DNA of 7,883 nt from Acidimicrobiaceae bacterium (GTDB lineage: Bacteria > Actinomycetota > Acidimicrobiia > Acidimicrobiales > RAAP-2): the NCBI GenBank assembly GCA_003164275.1, contig PLSY01000183.1, forward strand, positions 8,922 through 16,804, written 5' to 3'. The notes beneath the pieces were generated by a model that did no database searches, was not told where the DNA came from, and saw only the letters and a program-made list of their open reading frames with translations. Within the stretch, counting starts at the first letter, position 1, and each line of letters opens with the position of its first letter. Made by a program: the position numbers and the translations under genes. Below, piece by piece: positions 1-6,646 of the stretch.

Positions 1-363
1 GGGCAGGTAGCCGACCTCCATCACGCCGCCGAACGAAGTGCCCCGTCGGATGCCCGCTTGCAGGTTGCGGACGATGGTCTCAGCCGACACCAGAAACTCG
101 TCCATCAGGATGTACCAGGGTCCGATGGTCAGGCGACCGGCCGACGCGAGGGCCCGTAGCCGGTCTTCATTCTCGGGTCGGATCTCCAGGTAGTCGTCAA
201 TGACCGCCACCTGGCCGTCAAGGAGGAAGTGGCGGTAGGAGCTGTCCTGCTCCATCTGATCGAGGAGCCCGTCGACGAGGTGGACCAGCTTCATCCTGAA
301 CGTCTGGAAGGGGTCGTACCACTCGCGGTCCCAGTGGGTGTGAGGCACGACGGCGATGGTCAT
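1..363 (-). CDS. GH38 family alpha-mannosidase, N-terminal part (cut by window edge)
   Basis: The 121 visible codons run from an ATG at 363 off the left edge with no stop. The protein opens almost at once with VVPHTHWDREWY (residues 5-16), the hallmark start of the GH38 catalytic domain in bacterial mannosidases. By family knowledge His10 and Asp12 are the first two ligands of the active-site zinc. Further family motifs are LLDGQ followed by DDYLEIRPE, GRLTIGPWY, DEFLVSAETIVRNL and the terminal GYLP. The window ends just before the residue expected to be the catalytic Asp (usually GYLPD-FGH), so the nucleophile, the other zinc ligands and the C-terminal beta domains are unseen. GH38 enzymes hydrolyse alpha-mannosides with retention; bacterial members act on mannosyl-glycerate, N-glycan fragments or other mannosides, and substrate cannot be told here. 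No signal peptide is present, suggesting a cytoplasmic enzyme. The ribosome site is weak (GGCGG). It lies 74 bases downstream of the 84-residue gene on the same strand and may be co-transcribed with it. Confidence 0.9.
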   Translation of the reverse strand, partial: MTIAVVPHTHWDREWYDPFQTFRMKLVHLVDGLLDQMEQDSSYRHFLLDGQVAVIDDYLEIRPENEDRLRALASAGRLTIGPWYILMDEFLVSAETIVRNLQAGIRRGTSFGGVMEVGYLP

Positions 364-403
364 GGCACCGCCGACACGATCGGGTCCGGCGTTCGGGTCG
401 AAA

Positions 404-436
404 GGCCCCGGGCCCACGGTGGGATCCGGCGCCGGA
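404..436. repeat. Three consecutive palindromes between the small helical-protein gene and the mannosidase gene
   Basis: Read directly: GGCCC-C-GGGCC at 404-414, CCCAC-G-GTGGG at 413-423, and the perfect 12-base palindrome TCCGGCGCCGGA at 425-436, which ends one base from the stop codon of the 438-692 gene. On the minus-strand transcript these would form short GC stems with 3-4 base loops, followed by CCTTTC. They could act as a weak terminator or attenuator between the two genes, or as a binding site. No U-tract typical of an intrinsic terminator is present, so the role is inference. Confidence 0.45.
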
Positions 437-437
437 C

Positions 438-692
438 TCACGAGGCGATGGGCCCGTACTCCGCCTCGTAGGCCTTGAGGTCGGCGACGATCCGCTCGGC
501 ATCCTTTGTGGTCTGATCGGTGCTCAATCCTTTGGCATCGGCATACGCCGCGGCGCCCAGTTCACGAAGGAGGCCATCGGCTTTGTGCTTGGCCTGGGCG
601 GCGTCGAGCTTGGCCTGTCCGGCCTTCCCTGCTTCGGTGGCCTTGGCCAGCCCGACCTCGGCCGATGCCTTCACCTTGTCCATGAGTCCCAT
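438..692 (-). CDS. Small Ala/Lys-rich helical protein of unknown function (84 aa)
   Basis: The protein is 84 residues, starting MGLMDKVKASAEVGLAKATE and ending near KAYEAEYGPIAS. The start is supported by a strong minus-strand ribosome site (GGAGGAGA, 697-704) four bases from the ATG. Residues 5-37 are an uninterrupted Ala/Lys/Gln/Glu-rich stretch (AKATEAGKAGQAKLDAAQAK) predicted to be amphipathic helix, resembling LEA or apolipoprotein-type repeats. Residues 38-58 (ADGLLRELGAAAYADAKG) and 62-79 would form two more helices. There is no signal peptide, membrane segment or cysteine. Proteins of this shape, with the MGLMDKVK start and the RELGAAAYA motif, recur in actinobacteria as uncharacterised proteins; that is from memory, not a search. 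It is upstream of the mannosidase on the same strand and divergent from the acyl-CoA synthetase. No function is assigned; a role as a stress-related or protein-binding helical protein is speculation. Confidence 0.82.
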   Translation of the reverse strand: MGLMDKVKASAEVGLAKATEAGKAGQAKLDAAQAKHKADGLLRELGAAAYADAKGLSTDQTTKDAERIVADLKAYEAEYGPIAS

Positions 693-721
693 GCTGTCTC
701 CTCCGTGTCGGTGGTCACCCG

Positions 722-743
722 GAAGCCTGTCGCGAATGGCTTC
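722..743. repeat. Inverted repeat in the 693-911 divergent intergenic region
   Basis: GAAGCC (722-727) and GGCTTC (738-743) are inverted around a 10-base spacer; two more outer pairs (CC/GG) continue after one mismatch. It lies 30-51 bases upstream of the small-protein start, in the minus-strand promoter or leader region. It could be an operator or leader hairpin. The rest of 693-911 shows no convincing -35/-10 pair on either strand that I would name. Confidence 0.3.
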
Positions 744-898
744 GGGTCGGCTGCGCTGTCACTACCGGTGTAGCAGAACCCTGCCCAATCCCACCAACTT
801 CTCAGGCCCGGATCGCCGGAGGGGCCCGTTCGCCTGGGCTATGACTACATCCGGGCTGCCCGTGAGGCTCTCGTTTCAGTGTCGCCGATATCTCGAAG

Positions 899-905
899 AA
901 AGGAG
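899..905 (+). promoter_or_regulatory. Ribosome binding site fixing the acyl-CoA synthetase start at 912
   Basis: AAAGGAG lies six bases before the ATG at 912. An in-frame GTG at 879 would extend the protein by 11 residues, but this site would then be inside the coding region and 879 has no comparable site, so 912 is preferred. Confidence 0.8.
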
Positions 906-911
906 CGTCCA

Positions 912-2450
912 ATGCGCGACTGGCACGCACACCTTCCAGACGGCGACGAACTGGTGGCCAGCGATCTCACGGACGCCGGGACCCTCCCCCGGGCCTGGGC
1001 CGCCGGTTGGCACGCCGCACCTTCGGCACCCCTGTGGTTCGACCCGCGCACGCCCCTGGGGCCATCGGCCAGCTCCGATGCCGGCTGGTGGACGGCGGCC
1101 CAGTTCGACGAGGCGACGCTGCGGGTGGCCGGAAGGCTCCAAGGTGCCGGTCTGCGGCCGGGGGACAGGGTGCTGTGGTCGACCACCTCGACGGTCGCTG
1201 CCCTTGCCGCACACGTTGGTGCCCTGCGGGCCGGGCTGGTGGTGGTTCCCGCCAACATCACCTATTCCGAGCGCGAGCTGGCCCACATCGTCGGCGACGT
1301 CCGTCCGGCGGCCGCCATCGTGGAGCGGCCAGAGCAGGGTGAGTGGGTACGGCGGGCAAGCGTGGGGCCCGTGGTTGTCCTCGGGCCCGAGGTCGACCTG
1401 CCTGACGGGCGGGCCGAGTCGATCGACACCGCCGGCCCCAATGACCCGGCGCTGATCTGTTACACCTCGGGGACCACGGGCGCACCGAAAGGGGCAGTGC
1501 TCCGTCACCGAAACCTGCTGGCCGCCACCCAATCGGTGAGGCTGGCATGGCGGTGGGGGCCCGATGACCGCCTGGTCCACTGCCTGCCCGTCTTTCATGC
1601 CCACGGCCTGTGCGTCGGCGTGTACGGCACCTTGTTGGCGGGGGCCTCGGCTGTCCTGTTGCCCGGCTTCGACAGCGGAGCGGTCACCGATGCCGCCCGT
1701 CGGCACCGGGCGTCACTGTTCTTCGGGGTGCCGACCATGTACCACCGCCTGGCCCGATCGGGGAAGGCGGCAGGGCTCAGAGGGCTCCGCTTGTGCGTTT
1801 CGGGATCGGCCCCCCTCGCCAAGGACCTCCATGCCGAGGTGAGCGCGGCGCTCGGCTATCCAGTGCTCGAGCGTTATGGAATGACCGAGACTCTGATGAA
1901 CGTGTCGAATCCCTACGACGGCGAGCGTCGGGCGGGCACGGTCGGGTTCCCATTGCCCGGTGTCGAGCTCACCTTCGGGCCCGATTCCGAGATCCTGCTT
2001 CGAGGCCCCAACGTCTTCGACGGCTATTGGGAACGACCGGCGGCCAACCAGGATGCCTTCGTTGGTGCTGGCGACGGTGGGTCGCCATGGTTCAAGACCG
2101 GTGACCTGGGCGCCGATGAGGATGACTACCTGGTCATCAAGGGACGATCGAAGGAGTTGATCATCTCGGGCGGATTCAACGTCTATCCGAGCGAGGTCGA
2201 AGACGTCTTGTCGACCCACCCGAACGTGGCCGAGGTGGCGGTGACCGGAACACCGTCGGACGAGTGGGGTGAGGTGGTCACCGCGTGGATCGTCCCGGAG
2301 GGGAGGGCTCCGACGGTCGAGGAGCTGGTGGCATACACCTCGGCCTCGCTTTCTGGCTTCAAGCGCCCGAGAGTGGTGCACGTGGTCGACCAACTGCCCC
2401 GCAACGCCTTGGGCAAGCTGGTCAGATCCCAACTCGGCCCCCAAGGCTGA
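912..2450 (+). CDS. AMP-forming acyl-CoA synthetase, malonyl-CoA synthetase (MatB)-like
   Basis: This 512-residue member of the ANL adenylate-forming superfamily activates a carboxylic acid with ATP to an acyl-adenylate, then transfers it to CoA in the cytoplasm. Motifs in order: P-loop YTSGTTGAPKGA (184-195); LPVFHAHGL (225-233); ERYGMTET (320-327); FKTGDLG (394-400) with the ribose-binding Asp398; the hinge region GGFNVYP (420-426); and the C-terminal catalytic Lys502 in NALGKL. Length is normal for the family. HAHGL and the NPYDGERRAGTVGFPLPG stretch after GMTET resemble malonyl-CoA synthetases more than long-chain FadD enzymes, so a short dicarboxylate such as malonate or methylmalonate is a plausible substrate. 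That is inference: actinobacterial FadD paralogues can share these features, and no malonate transporter or decarboxylase gene is nearby. It is divergent from the small-protein gene and 138 bases upstream of rnhB on the same strand, close enough for possible read-through but without overlap. Confidence 0.93.
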   Translation: MRDWHAHLPDGDELVASDLTDAGTLPRAWAAGWHAAPSAPLWFDPRTPLGPSASSDAGWWTAAQFDEATLRVAGRLQGAGLRPGDRVLWSTTSTVAALAAHVGALRAGLVVVPANITYSERELAHIVGDVRPAAAIVERPEQGEWVRRASVGPVVVLGPEVDLPDGRAESIDTAGPNDPALICYTSGTTGAPKGAVLRHRNLLAATQSVRLAWRWGPDDRLVHCLPVFHAHGLCVGVYGTLLAGASAVLLPGFDSGAVTDAARRHRASLFFGVPTMYHRLARSGKAAGLRGLRLCVSGSAPLAKDLHAEVSAALGYPVLERYGMTETLMNVSNPYDGERRAGTVGFPLPGVELTFGPDSEILLRGPNVFDGYWERPAANQDAFVGAGDGGSPWFKTGDLGADEDDYLVIKGRSKELIISGGFNVYPSEVEDVLSTHPNVAEVAVTGTPSDEWGEVVTAWIVPEGRAPTVEELVAYTSASLSGFKRPRVVHVVDQLPRNALGKLVRSQLGPQG

Positions 2451-2588
2451 AGGTAGCGTTGCCGACGATGGACTCTGCCCTCGCCTGTGGCCTCTTCGAA
2501 TATCGATGACGCCCGCTCGAGTTCGACCGAGGCGGTGCCCGGGCCATCCCGGTCTGGGCGGCCAGCCATCAGGTCATGAGGTGTTTCC

Positions 2589-3311
2589 GTGAGCCCGGCG
2601 ATTGTCGTCAAGCGAAGTGGCGTCAAGCTGCCTCACGATCGCCTGGAGCGCTCGCTGAGCGAGGAGGGCAGCCAGGTGCTGGCCGGCCTCGACGAGGTGG
2701 GCCGTGGAGCATGGGCTGGGCCTGTCTCGGTGGGCGTGGTCATTCCGCCACACCGGAAGAGGCCGCCCAAGGGGTTGAGGGACTCGAAGCTCCTCACCGA
2801 GGATCGGAGGGAGGAGCTCTACCCCCTCGTCACCGAATGGTGCCTCGGATGGGCCGTCGGGCACGCCGGGCCCGACGAGTGTGACTCTCTCGGCATGACG
2901 GCCGCCCTGCGGCTTGCTGCCCGACGGGCGCTCGCCGGCCTCGCTGCTCGGCCCCAGGTGGTGCTCATGGACGGCAACTTCGACTATGTGAGCGAGCCCG
3001 TCCCCGCCGAGGCTGACAACTCCGACTCCGACTCCGCTACGGCATCAGATTCGGCTTATCCACCCTCACCCGCGGTCCATACGGTGATCAAGGGTGATCT
3101 GTGCTGTGTCTCCATCGCTGCTGCCTCGATCGTGGCCAAGGTGACCAGGGACCGCATGATGCGGGCCATGTCGGAGAGCTTTCCCAGCTTCGACTTCCAC
3201 CAGAACAAGGGGTATCCCTCCCCGGTGCACCGAACGGCACTGGCCGGGTTCGGGCTGACGTCGGTGCATCGCCGATCGTGGTCCTACGTCGAGGAGCTGG
3301 CCTTCCGGTAG
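2589..3311 (+). CDS. rnhB: Ribonuclease HII, with an Asp/Ser-rich insertion
   Basis: RNase HII cleaves the RNA strand of RNA/DNA hybrids and starts removal of single ribonucleotides from DNA, in the cytoplasm. The 240-residue protein has the full family signature: DEVGRG with catalytic Asp35 and Glu36, DSK (65-67), Asp128 in LMDGN, Asp170 in IKGD, AAASIVAKVTRDR, and C-terminal NKGYPSPVH and SVHRRSW. The DEDD metal site is therefore complete and the enzyme should be active. Unusually, residues 135-162, between Asp128 and Asp170, form an insertion rich in Asp, Ser, Ala and Pro including NSDSDSATASDSA; in typical bacterial enzymes this gap is roughly 20 residues shorter. The first 30 residues match the N-terminal extension common in actinobacterial RNase HII. 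The GTG start has GAGG at 2578-2581, seven bases upstream. It follows the acyl-CoA synthetase by 138 bases and converges on the dehydrogenase gene. Confidence 0.95.
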   Translation: MSPAIVVKRSGVKLPHDRLERSLSEEGSQVLAGLDEVGRGAWAGPVSVGVVIPPHRKRPPKGLRDSKLLTEDRREELYPLVTEWCLGWAVGHAGPDECDSLGMTAALRLAARRALAGLAARPQVVLMDGNFDYVSEPVPAEADNSDSDSATASDSAYPPSPAVHTVIKGDLCCVSIAAASIVAKVTRDRMMRAMSESFPSFDFHQNKGYPSPVHRTALAGFGLTSVHRRSWSYVEELAFR

Positions 3312-3348
3312 ATGGGTAGGCACTGACCCTGCGCCAGCGCCCCGTTGG

Positions 3349-4610
3349 CTACTTCGGTGCCGGGTCCTTTGGCAGGCCGAGGACCCGCTCCCCGATGATG
3401 TTGCGCATGACCTCGTCGGTCCCACCGGCGACCCGGGTGCCGGGCACGCCTAGGAGGTATTGGGACCAGGCAAACGTGCCCCACTCGCCGGTGTCGACGA
3501 CCAGCTGCGGGCCGAGTATGGCCGAGAGGACCTCGTAGGTGCGGACCATGTTCATGGTCATGGTCAGCTTGCCGATGGACATCTCGGGCCCAGGCAGCTC
3601 GCCGTTGGTCACTTTGGCCATGGCCCGCAGGTTGGTATAGCCCGCCACCCGTTCGTTGATGATGATCTCGGCGAGGGCTTGTCGGATCAACGGATCCTTC
3701 GAGCGGCCCTTGGCCCGGGACAGCTCGATGAGGCGGGTGGTGCTCGGGACGCCGACGCCACCGCTGCCCCCGCCGATGGCCGCCCGCTCGTTCATCAACG
3801 TGGTGAGGGCGACCGTCCAACCCCCGTTCACATCGCCCAGCCGGTGGGAGTCGGAAACCCGGACGTTGGTGAAGAACACCTCGTTGAACGACGCCCCTCC
3901 CGTCATCTGTCGGAGGGGCCTCACCTCGACTCCAGGAGCGTGCATGTTGACCACGAATCCAGTGAGTCCACGATGCTTGGGCTGGTCGGGATCGGTTCGA
4001 CAGATGATCTCGCCGATGTCCGAGAACTGGGCACCGGACGTCCAGACCTTTTGGCCGTTGATCACCCACTCGTCCCCGTCGCGCTCGGCTCGAGTCTGCA
4101 ATGAGGCGAGGTCGGAGCCAGCCCCCGGTTCGCTGAAGAGCTGACAGCCCACGATGTCGCCTCGGTAGAGGGGCTTCAGGTAGGCATCGCGCACCTGTGG
4201 GGTGGCGTGGGCGAGGATGGCGGCGCGACCATACCGAGGCCGATGGCGTAGACGGCGAGCGAGGGCGTCTGGTACTCGGCGGCCGCAGCGTCATAGATGC
4301 GTTGGTACTCGCGGGGCAGACCCCGTCCCCCGAACTCCGGTGGGCCGGTGATCCATCCGAGTCCGGCGTCGAAGAGGTCCTGCCGCCACGCCCGGGCCAC
4401 CGCCAGTCTGGCCACCTCCTCGTCGGGTGTCAGCTCTGGGAACAGGCTTACGTTGTCCGATCCCTCGCCCCACTCGAATCTGGTCTCCGGCCGCTTTGGG
4501 GCCCGGGATTCGAGGAAGAGTCTGACCTCGGCATCGAAGTCCTCGGGAGTGATCGCCGCTCCCTCATCGAAGTCCTCGGTGCGGTCCCCGACGGTTGCGG
4601 TGTTGCTCAT
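3349..4610 (-). pseudogene. Acyl-CoA dehydrogenase (FadE-like), interrupted by an apparent one-base frameshift
   Basis: Two overlapping minus-strand reading frames make one acyl-CoA dehydrogenase, a flavoprotein that oxidises acyl-CoA to 2-enoyl-CoA. The upstream frame starts at 4610 and encodes residues 1 to about 129, ending in SLAVYAIGLGMVAP. The downstream frame encodes the rest (AILAHATPQVRDAYL onward) to the stop at 3349. Adding one G/C pair around 4219-4222 joins them into a normal 420-residue protein. Features of the joined protein: N-terminal helical domain; SEPGAGSD (160-167) of the flavin/substrate site; INGQKVWTSGA; and the C-terminal GGTDEVMRNIIGERVLGLP. The position of the catalytic Glu of medium-chain enzymes (YEGT) is Gly396; Glu275 in LMNER aligns with the alternative base used by isovaleryl-CoA-type enzymes. 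The rest of both frames is well conserved, with no other lesion, so a sequencing or assembly error or a very recent mutation is likelier than an old pseudogene. It is divergent from the DMT protein gene and convergent with rnhB (37-base gap). Confidence 0.88.
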
Positions 4611-4613
4611 GGG

Positions 4614-4624
4614 CCCTCCCCTTT
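4614..4624 (-). promoter_or_regulatory. Ribosome binding site fixing the acyl-CoA dehydrogenase start at 4610
   Basis: On the minus strand AAAGGGGAGGG ends three bases before the ATG at 4610, leaving the GGGGAGG core four bases away. An in-frame ATG at 4637 would add nine residues (MASTQRGGP) whose codons contain this site, so the downstream ATG is preferred. Confidence 0.7.
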
Positions 4625-4725
4625 GAGTCGAGGCCACATCAGGCCCAAGCTGCCAGCGTATTCGCCAGCGATCCCCGGGCCGGGACAGTTGGTGTGGCGG
4701 GGAGGCCGGGAAGCTGAACTAGACC

Positions 4726-5712
4726 ATGCCCATGGCGTTCTTCCTTGCCGTCCTGGCCGGCTTCGCCAACGCCTTGAGCGCTATCTTCCAGCGCATCGCC
4801 GTCCAGGAGGCACCGAGCGACACCACCATGAGCTGGAGCCTCATTCGCTACGCCTTCAGCCACTTCATCTGGTTCGCAGGACTAGCCCTGATCGGTGCGG
4901 GCTTCCTCCTCCAGGCCGTCGCCCTGAGGTATGGCCAGCTGAGCTCGGTCCAGCCCATCGTCACCACCGAACTCTTGTTCTTGGTCCTCATCTTGGGCGT
5001 GTGGTTCCGCTATCGGGTGACGTGGCGGGAGTGGGCCGGTGCTCTGGCCGCGGCCGGGGGCCTCGCCACCTTCTTGGTGGTCGCCTCCCCCGGGGGCGGC
5101 ACGGTGGTCCCGACCATCAAGAACTGGTCGGCCGTCTTCGTCGTCGTGGGAGCAGCGGCTGCAGTGGCTTCTGCCCTCGGGTTCACCGGGCCCCGGTGGT
5201 TTCGGGCCTCCATGTTCGGCATCGCCGGAGCGCTGATGTTCGCACTCTCGGCCGCCCTCACCAAGCAGTTCACCGATCTCGTGACCGAGGGTTGGGGTCA
5301 CGTGTTCGTCAACTGGGACCCCTATGCCTTGGTCGCCACCGGTCTGGTGGGCCTGTTCCTCGTCCAGAGCTCGTACCATGCCGGTCCGATCACCGCCTCG
5401 CAGTCGACGCTCACCATTGTCGATCCCCTGGCCAGCGTGGCTATCGGGATCTGGCTCTTCCATGACCATCTCCACACCGCCGGCTGGCGGCTGCCCGTTG
5501 AGCTCGTGGCCATGGTCGTGGTCATCGGCGGAGTGGTCGTCCTGTCACGCTCGCCACTGGTGGCCGGGGCGAAGGACGACTCGGGAACCGGCGACCTCCT
5601 AGCCCGGCAGCCCTCGCGGAAGGTCGAAGCGGCCCTCGGTCCCTCACCGCTCGTACCAGTGGAGAATCGAGGCCTGCTACCCGGGGAGTCAGCGCCCGGG
5701 AGTGAGCACTGA
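4726..5712 (+). CDS. DMT-superfamily (NIPA/EamA-like) membrane protein, probable transporter
   Basis: A 328-residue integral membrane protein. I count nine hydrophobic segments at about residues 3-21, 45-68, 73-94, 101-121, 134-154, 161-180, 199-217, 226-246 and 256-274. The features LLQAVALRYGQLSSVQPI at the end of the second segment and the start of the third, and the later STLTIVDPLASVAIGIWLF, echo the internal repeat of drug/metabolite transporters and are closest to NIPA-like magnesium-transporter-type proteins. Substrate is unknown; metal ion or small-metabolite export are both possible. The last 50 residues are hydrophilic and probably cytoplasmic. A stop codon (TAG, 4720-4722) sits two codons before the ATG at 4726, so the start can only be 4726 or the ATG at 4732. 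Neither has a good ribosome site, so a leaderless or weakly initiated message is possible. It is divergent from the dehydrogenase gene across 115 bases and overlaps the epimerase gene tail-to-tail by 24 bases. Confidence 0.88.
   Translation: MPMAFFLAVLAGFANALSAIFQRIAVQEAPSDTTMSWSLIRYAFSHFIWFAGLALIGAGFLLQAVALRYGQLSSVQPIVTTELLFLVLILGVWFRYRVTWREWAGALAAAGGLATFLVVASPGGGTVVPTIKNWSAVFVVVGAAAAVASALGFTGPRWFRASMFGIAGALMFALSAALTKQFTDLVTEGWGHVFVNWDPYALVATGLVGLFLVQSSYHAGPITASQSTLTIVDPLASVAIGIWLFHDHLHTAGWRLPVELVAMVVVIGGVVVLSRSPLVAGAKDDSGTGDLLARQPSRKVEAALGPSPLVPVENRGLLPGESAPGSEH
5680..5700. terminator. GC hairpin at the convergent gene ends, possible bidirectional terminator
   Basis: CCCGGG (5680-5685) and CCCGGG (5695-5700), each its own complement, flank a 9-base loop, giving a 6-pair stem on either strand. 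It spans the stop codon of the epimerase gene and lies inside the last codons of the DMT protein gene. Placement suits a shared terminator for the two converging transcripts, but there is no U-tract, so function is inferred. Confidence 0.3.
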
Positions 5713-6609
5713 GCGCACGGCCTCGTCCAGCTCGGTGTGGGCAAAGGTGAAGCCCCGGGACTCGAGGACGTCCGGCACCACGCGTTGGCCGCCGAGCACG
5801 AGCTGGTCGGCCATCTCCGCGCCGAGGGCGAGGCGGAGGGCAATGGCAGGCACAGCCAGCACGGTCGGCCGGTGCAGGGCGGCGCCAATGGACTTGGCCA
5901 GTTCGGCATCGGTGGCCGGATGCGGGGTGGTGGCGTTGACCGGCCCGACGAGGCCTGTGTCCTCGAGACAGTGAACGATGACTGAGACCTCATCTTCCAG
6001 CGTGATCCAGCTGCGGTACTGCTCGCCCCCACCCATCTTCCCCCCGAGCCCGAGGCGGAAGAGGGGGAGTTGCTTGCCGAGCGCACCCCCGTGGTCAGCG
6101 AGCACGATGCCGGTACGGAGGAGGACGGTACGGACACCGAGTTCGACGGCGGGCTCGGCCGAGGCTTCCCAGGCCCGGCAGACCTCGGCGAGGAAGCCCG
6201 AGCCCGAAGACGACGTCTCTGAGAGGACCTCACCGCCCCTTACGCCATAGAAGCCGATGGCCGAGGCGCTGACCAGGACAGGCGGTCTCATTTGCAATCT
6301 GGACAGGGCGTCCACCAACAGCTCGGTCGAGTCGGTGCGGCTCTCCACAATGACCTTCTTGCGGGCCGGCGACCAGCGACGGTCGCCGATACCGGCTCCC
6401 GCCAGGTGCACGACCCCGTCGAAGGGCCCGGCGGCATCGAGCGCCCGGATATCCACCGAACCTTGCTCCGGGTCCCAGGACACGGCATCTGAATCCCCGC
6501 TGCTCGCTTGTCCTCGGACCAATGGCGTGACGCCGTGGCCCCCGGCGTGCAGCCGCTCGGTCAGGGCCGTGCCGATGAGGCCGGTGGAACCGGTGATGAG
6601 TACGTTCAT
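5689..6609 (-). CDS. TIGR01777-family NAD(P)-binding epimerase (SDR superfamily)
   Basis: The 306-residue protein is a full-length member of the extended short-chain dehydrogenase family typified by E. coli YfcH. The N-terminus MNVLITGSTGLIG carries the Rossmann glycine motif (Gly7, Gly10, Gly13) for NAD(P). Family-specific motifs follow: HLAGAGIGDRRWS (68-80), SRTDST (90-95), SASAIGFYG (114-122, with the SDR Tyr121), YRSWITLEDEV (198-208) and GPVNATTP (222-229). The C-terminal DUF1731-like region is LRLALGAEMADQLVLGGQRV to GFTFAHTELDEAV (258-298). Members are annotated as nucleoside-diphosphate-sugar epimerases, but the true substrate of the family is not established. Start ATG at 6609 has AAGG seven bases upstream. 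The hydrolase gene lies 37 bases upstream on the same strand, so a two-gene operon is likely. The 3' end overlaps the converging DMT protein gene by 24 bases. Confidence 0.93.
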   Translation of the reverse strand: MNVLITGSTGLIGTALTERLHAGGHGVTPLVRGQASSGDSDAVSWDPEQGSVDIRALDAAGPFDGVVHLAGAGIGDRRWSPARKKVIVESRTDSTELLVDALSRLQMRPPVLVSASAIGFYGVRGGEVLSETSSSGSGFLAEVCRAWEASAEPAVELGVRTVLLRTGIVLADHGGALGKQLPLFRLGLGGKMGGGEQYRSWITLEDEVSVIVHCLEDTGLVGPVNATTPHPATDAELAKSIGAALHRPTVLAVPAIALRLALGAEMADQLVLGGQRVVPDVLESRGFTFAHTELDEAVRSVLTPGR

Positions 6610-6646
6610 GGTTTGCCTTCGATCTTGGCTCGCTCGGTAGGTCGCT

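Noticed and set aside
805..826. GGCCC ... GGGCC inverted repeat ahead of the acyl-CoA synthetase
   Set aside because: Only five pairs of pure G/C with a 12-base loop, expected by chance at this base composition.
879..911. GTG at 879 as start of the acyl-CoA synthetase
   Set aside because: The AAAGGAG site at 899-905 points to the ATG at 912, and the extra 11 residues have no support.
520..1455. Long plus-strand open frame of 311 codons
   Set aside because: It runs over the small-protein gene and the start of the acyl-CoA synthetase, is Pro/Arg/Ser-rich as GC-rich shadow frames are, and has no motif.
876..1706. Minus-strand open frame opposite the acyl-CoA synthetase
   Set aside because: Antisense shadow of a gene with complete family motifs; no recognisable domain.
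2451..2588. Possible promoter at TATCGA (2501-2506) ahead of rnhB
   Set aside because: No -35-like hexamer 16-19 bases upstream; rnhB could equally be read from the upstream gene.
3284..4294. Minus-strand open frame of 336 codons over the dehydrogenase
   Set aside because: Out of frame with both conserved halves of the dehydrogenase and dominated by Arg/Pro/His.
4197..5465. Plus-strand open frame of 422 codons
   Set aside because: Crosses the dehydrogenase antisense and the membrane protein in another frame; Arg/Gly/His-rich with no domain, whereas the competing frames have clear families.
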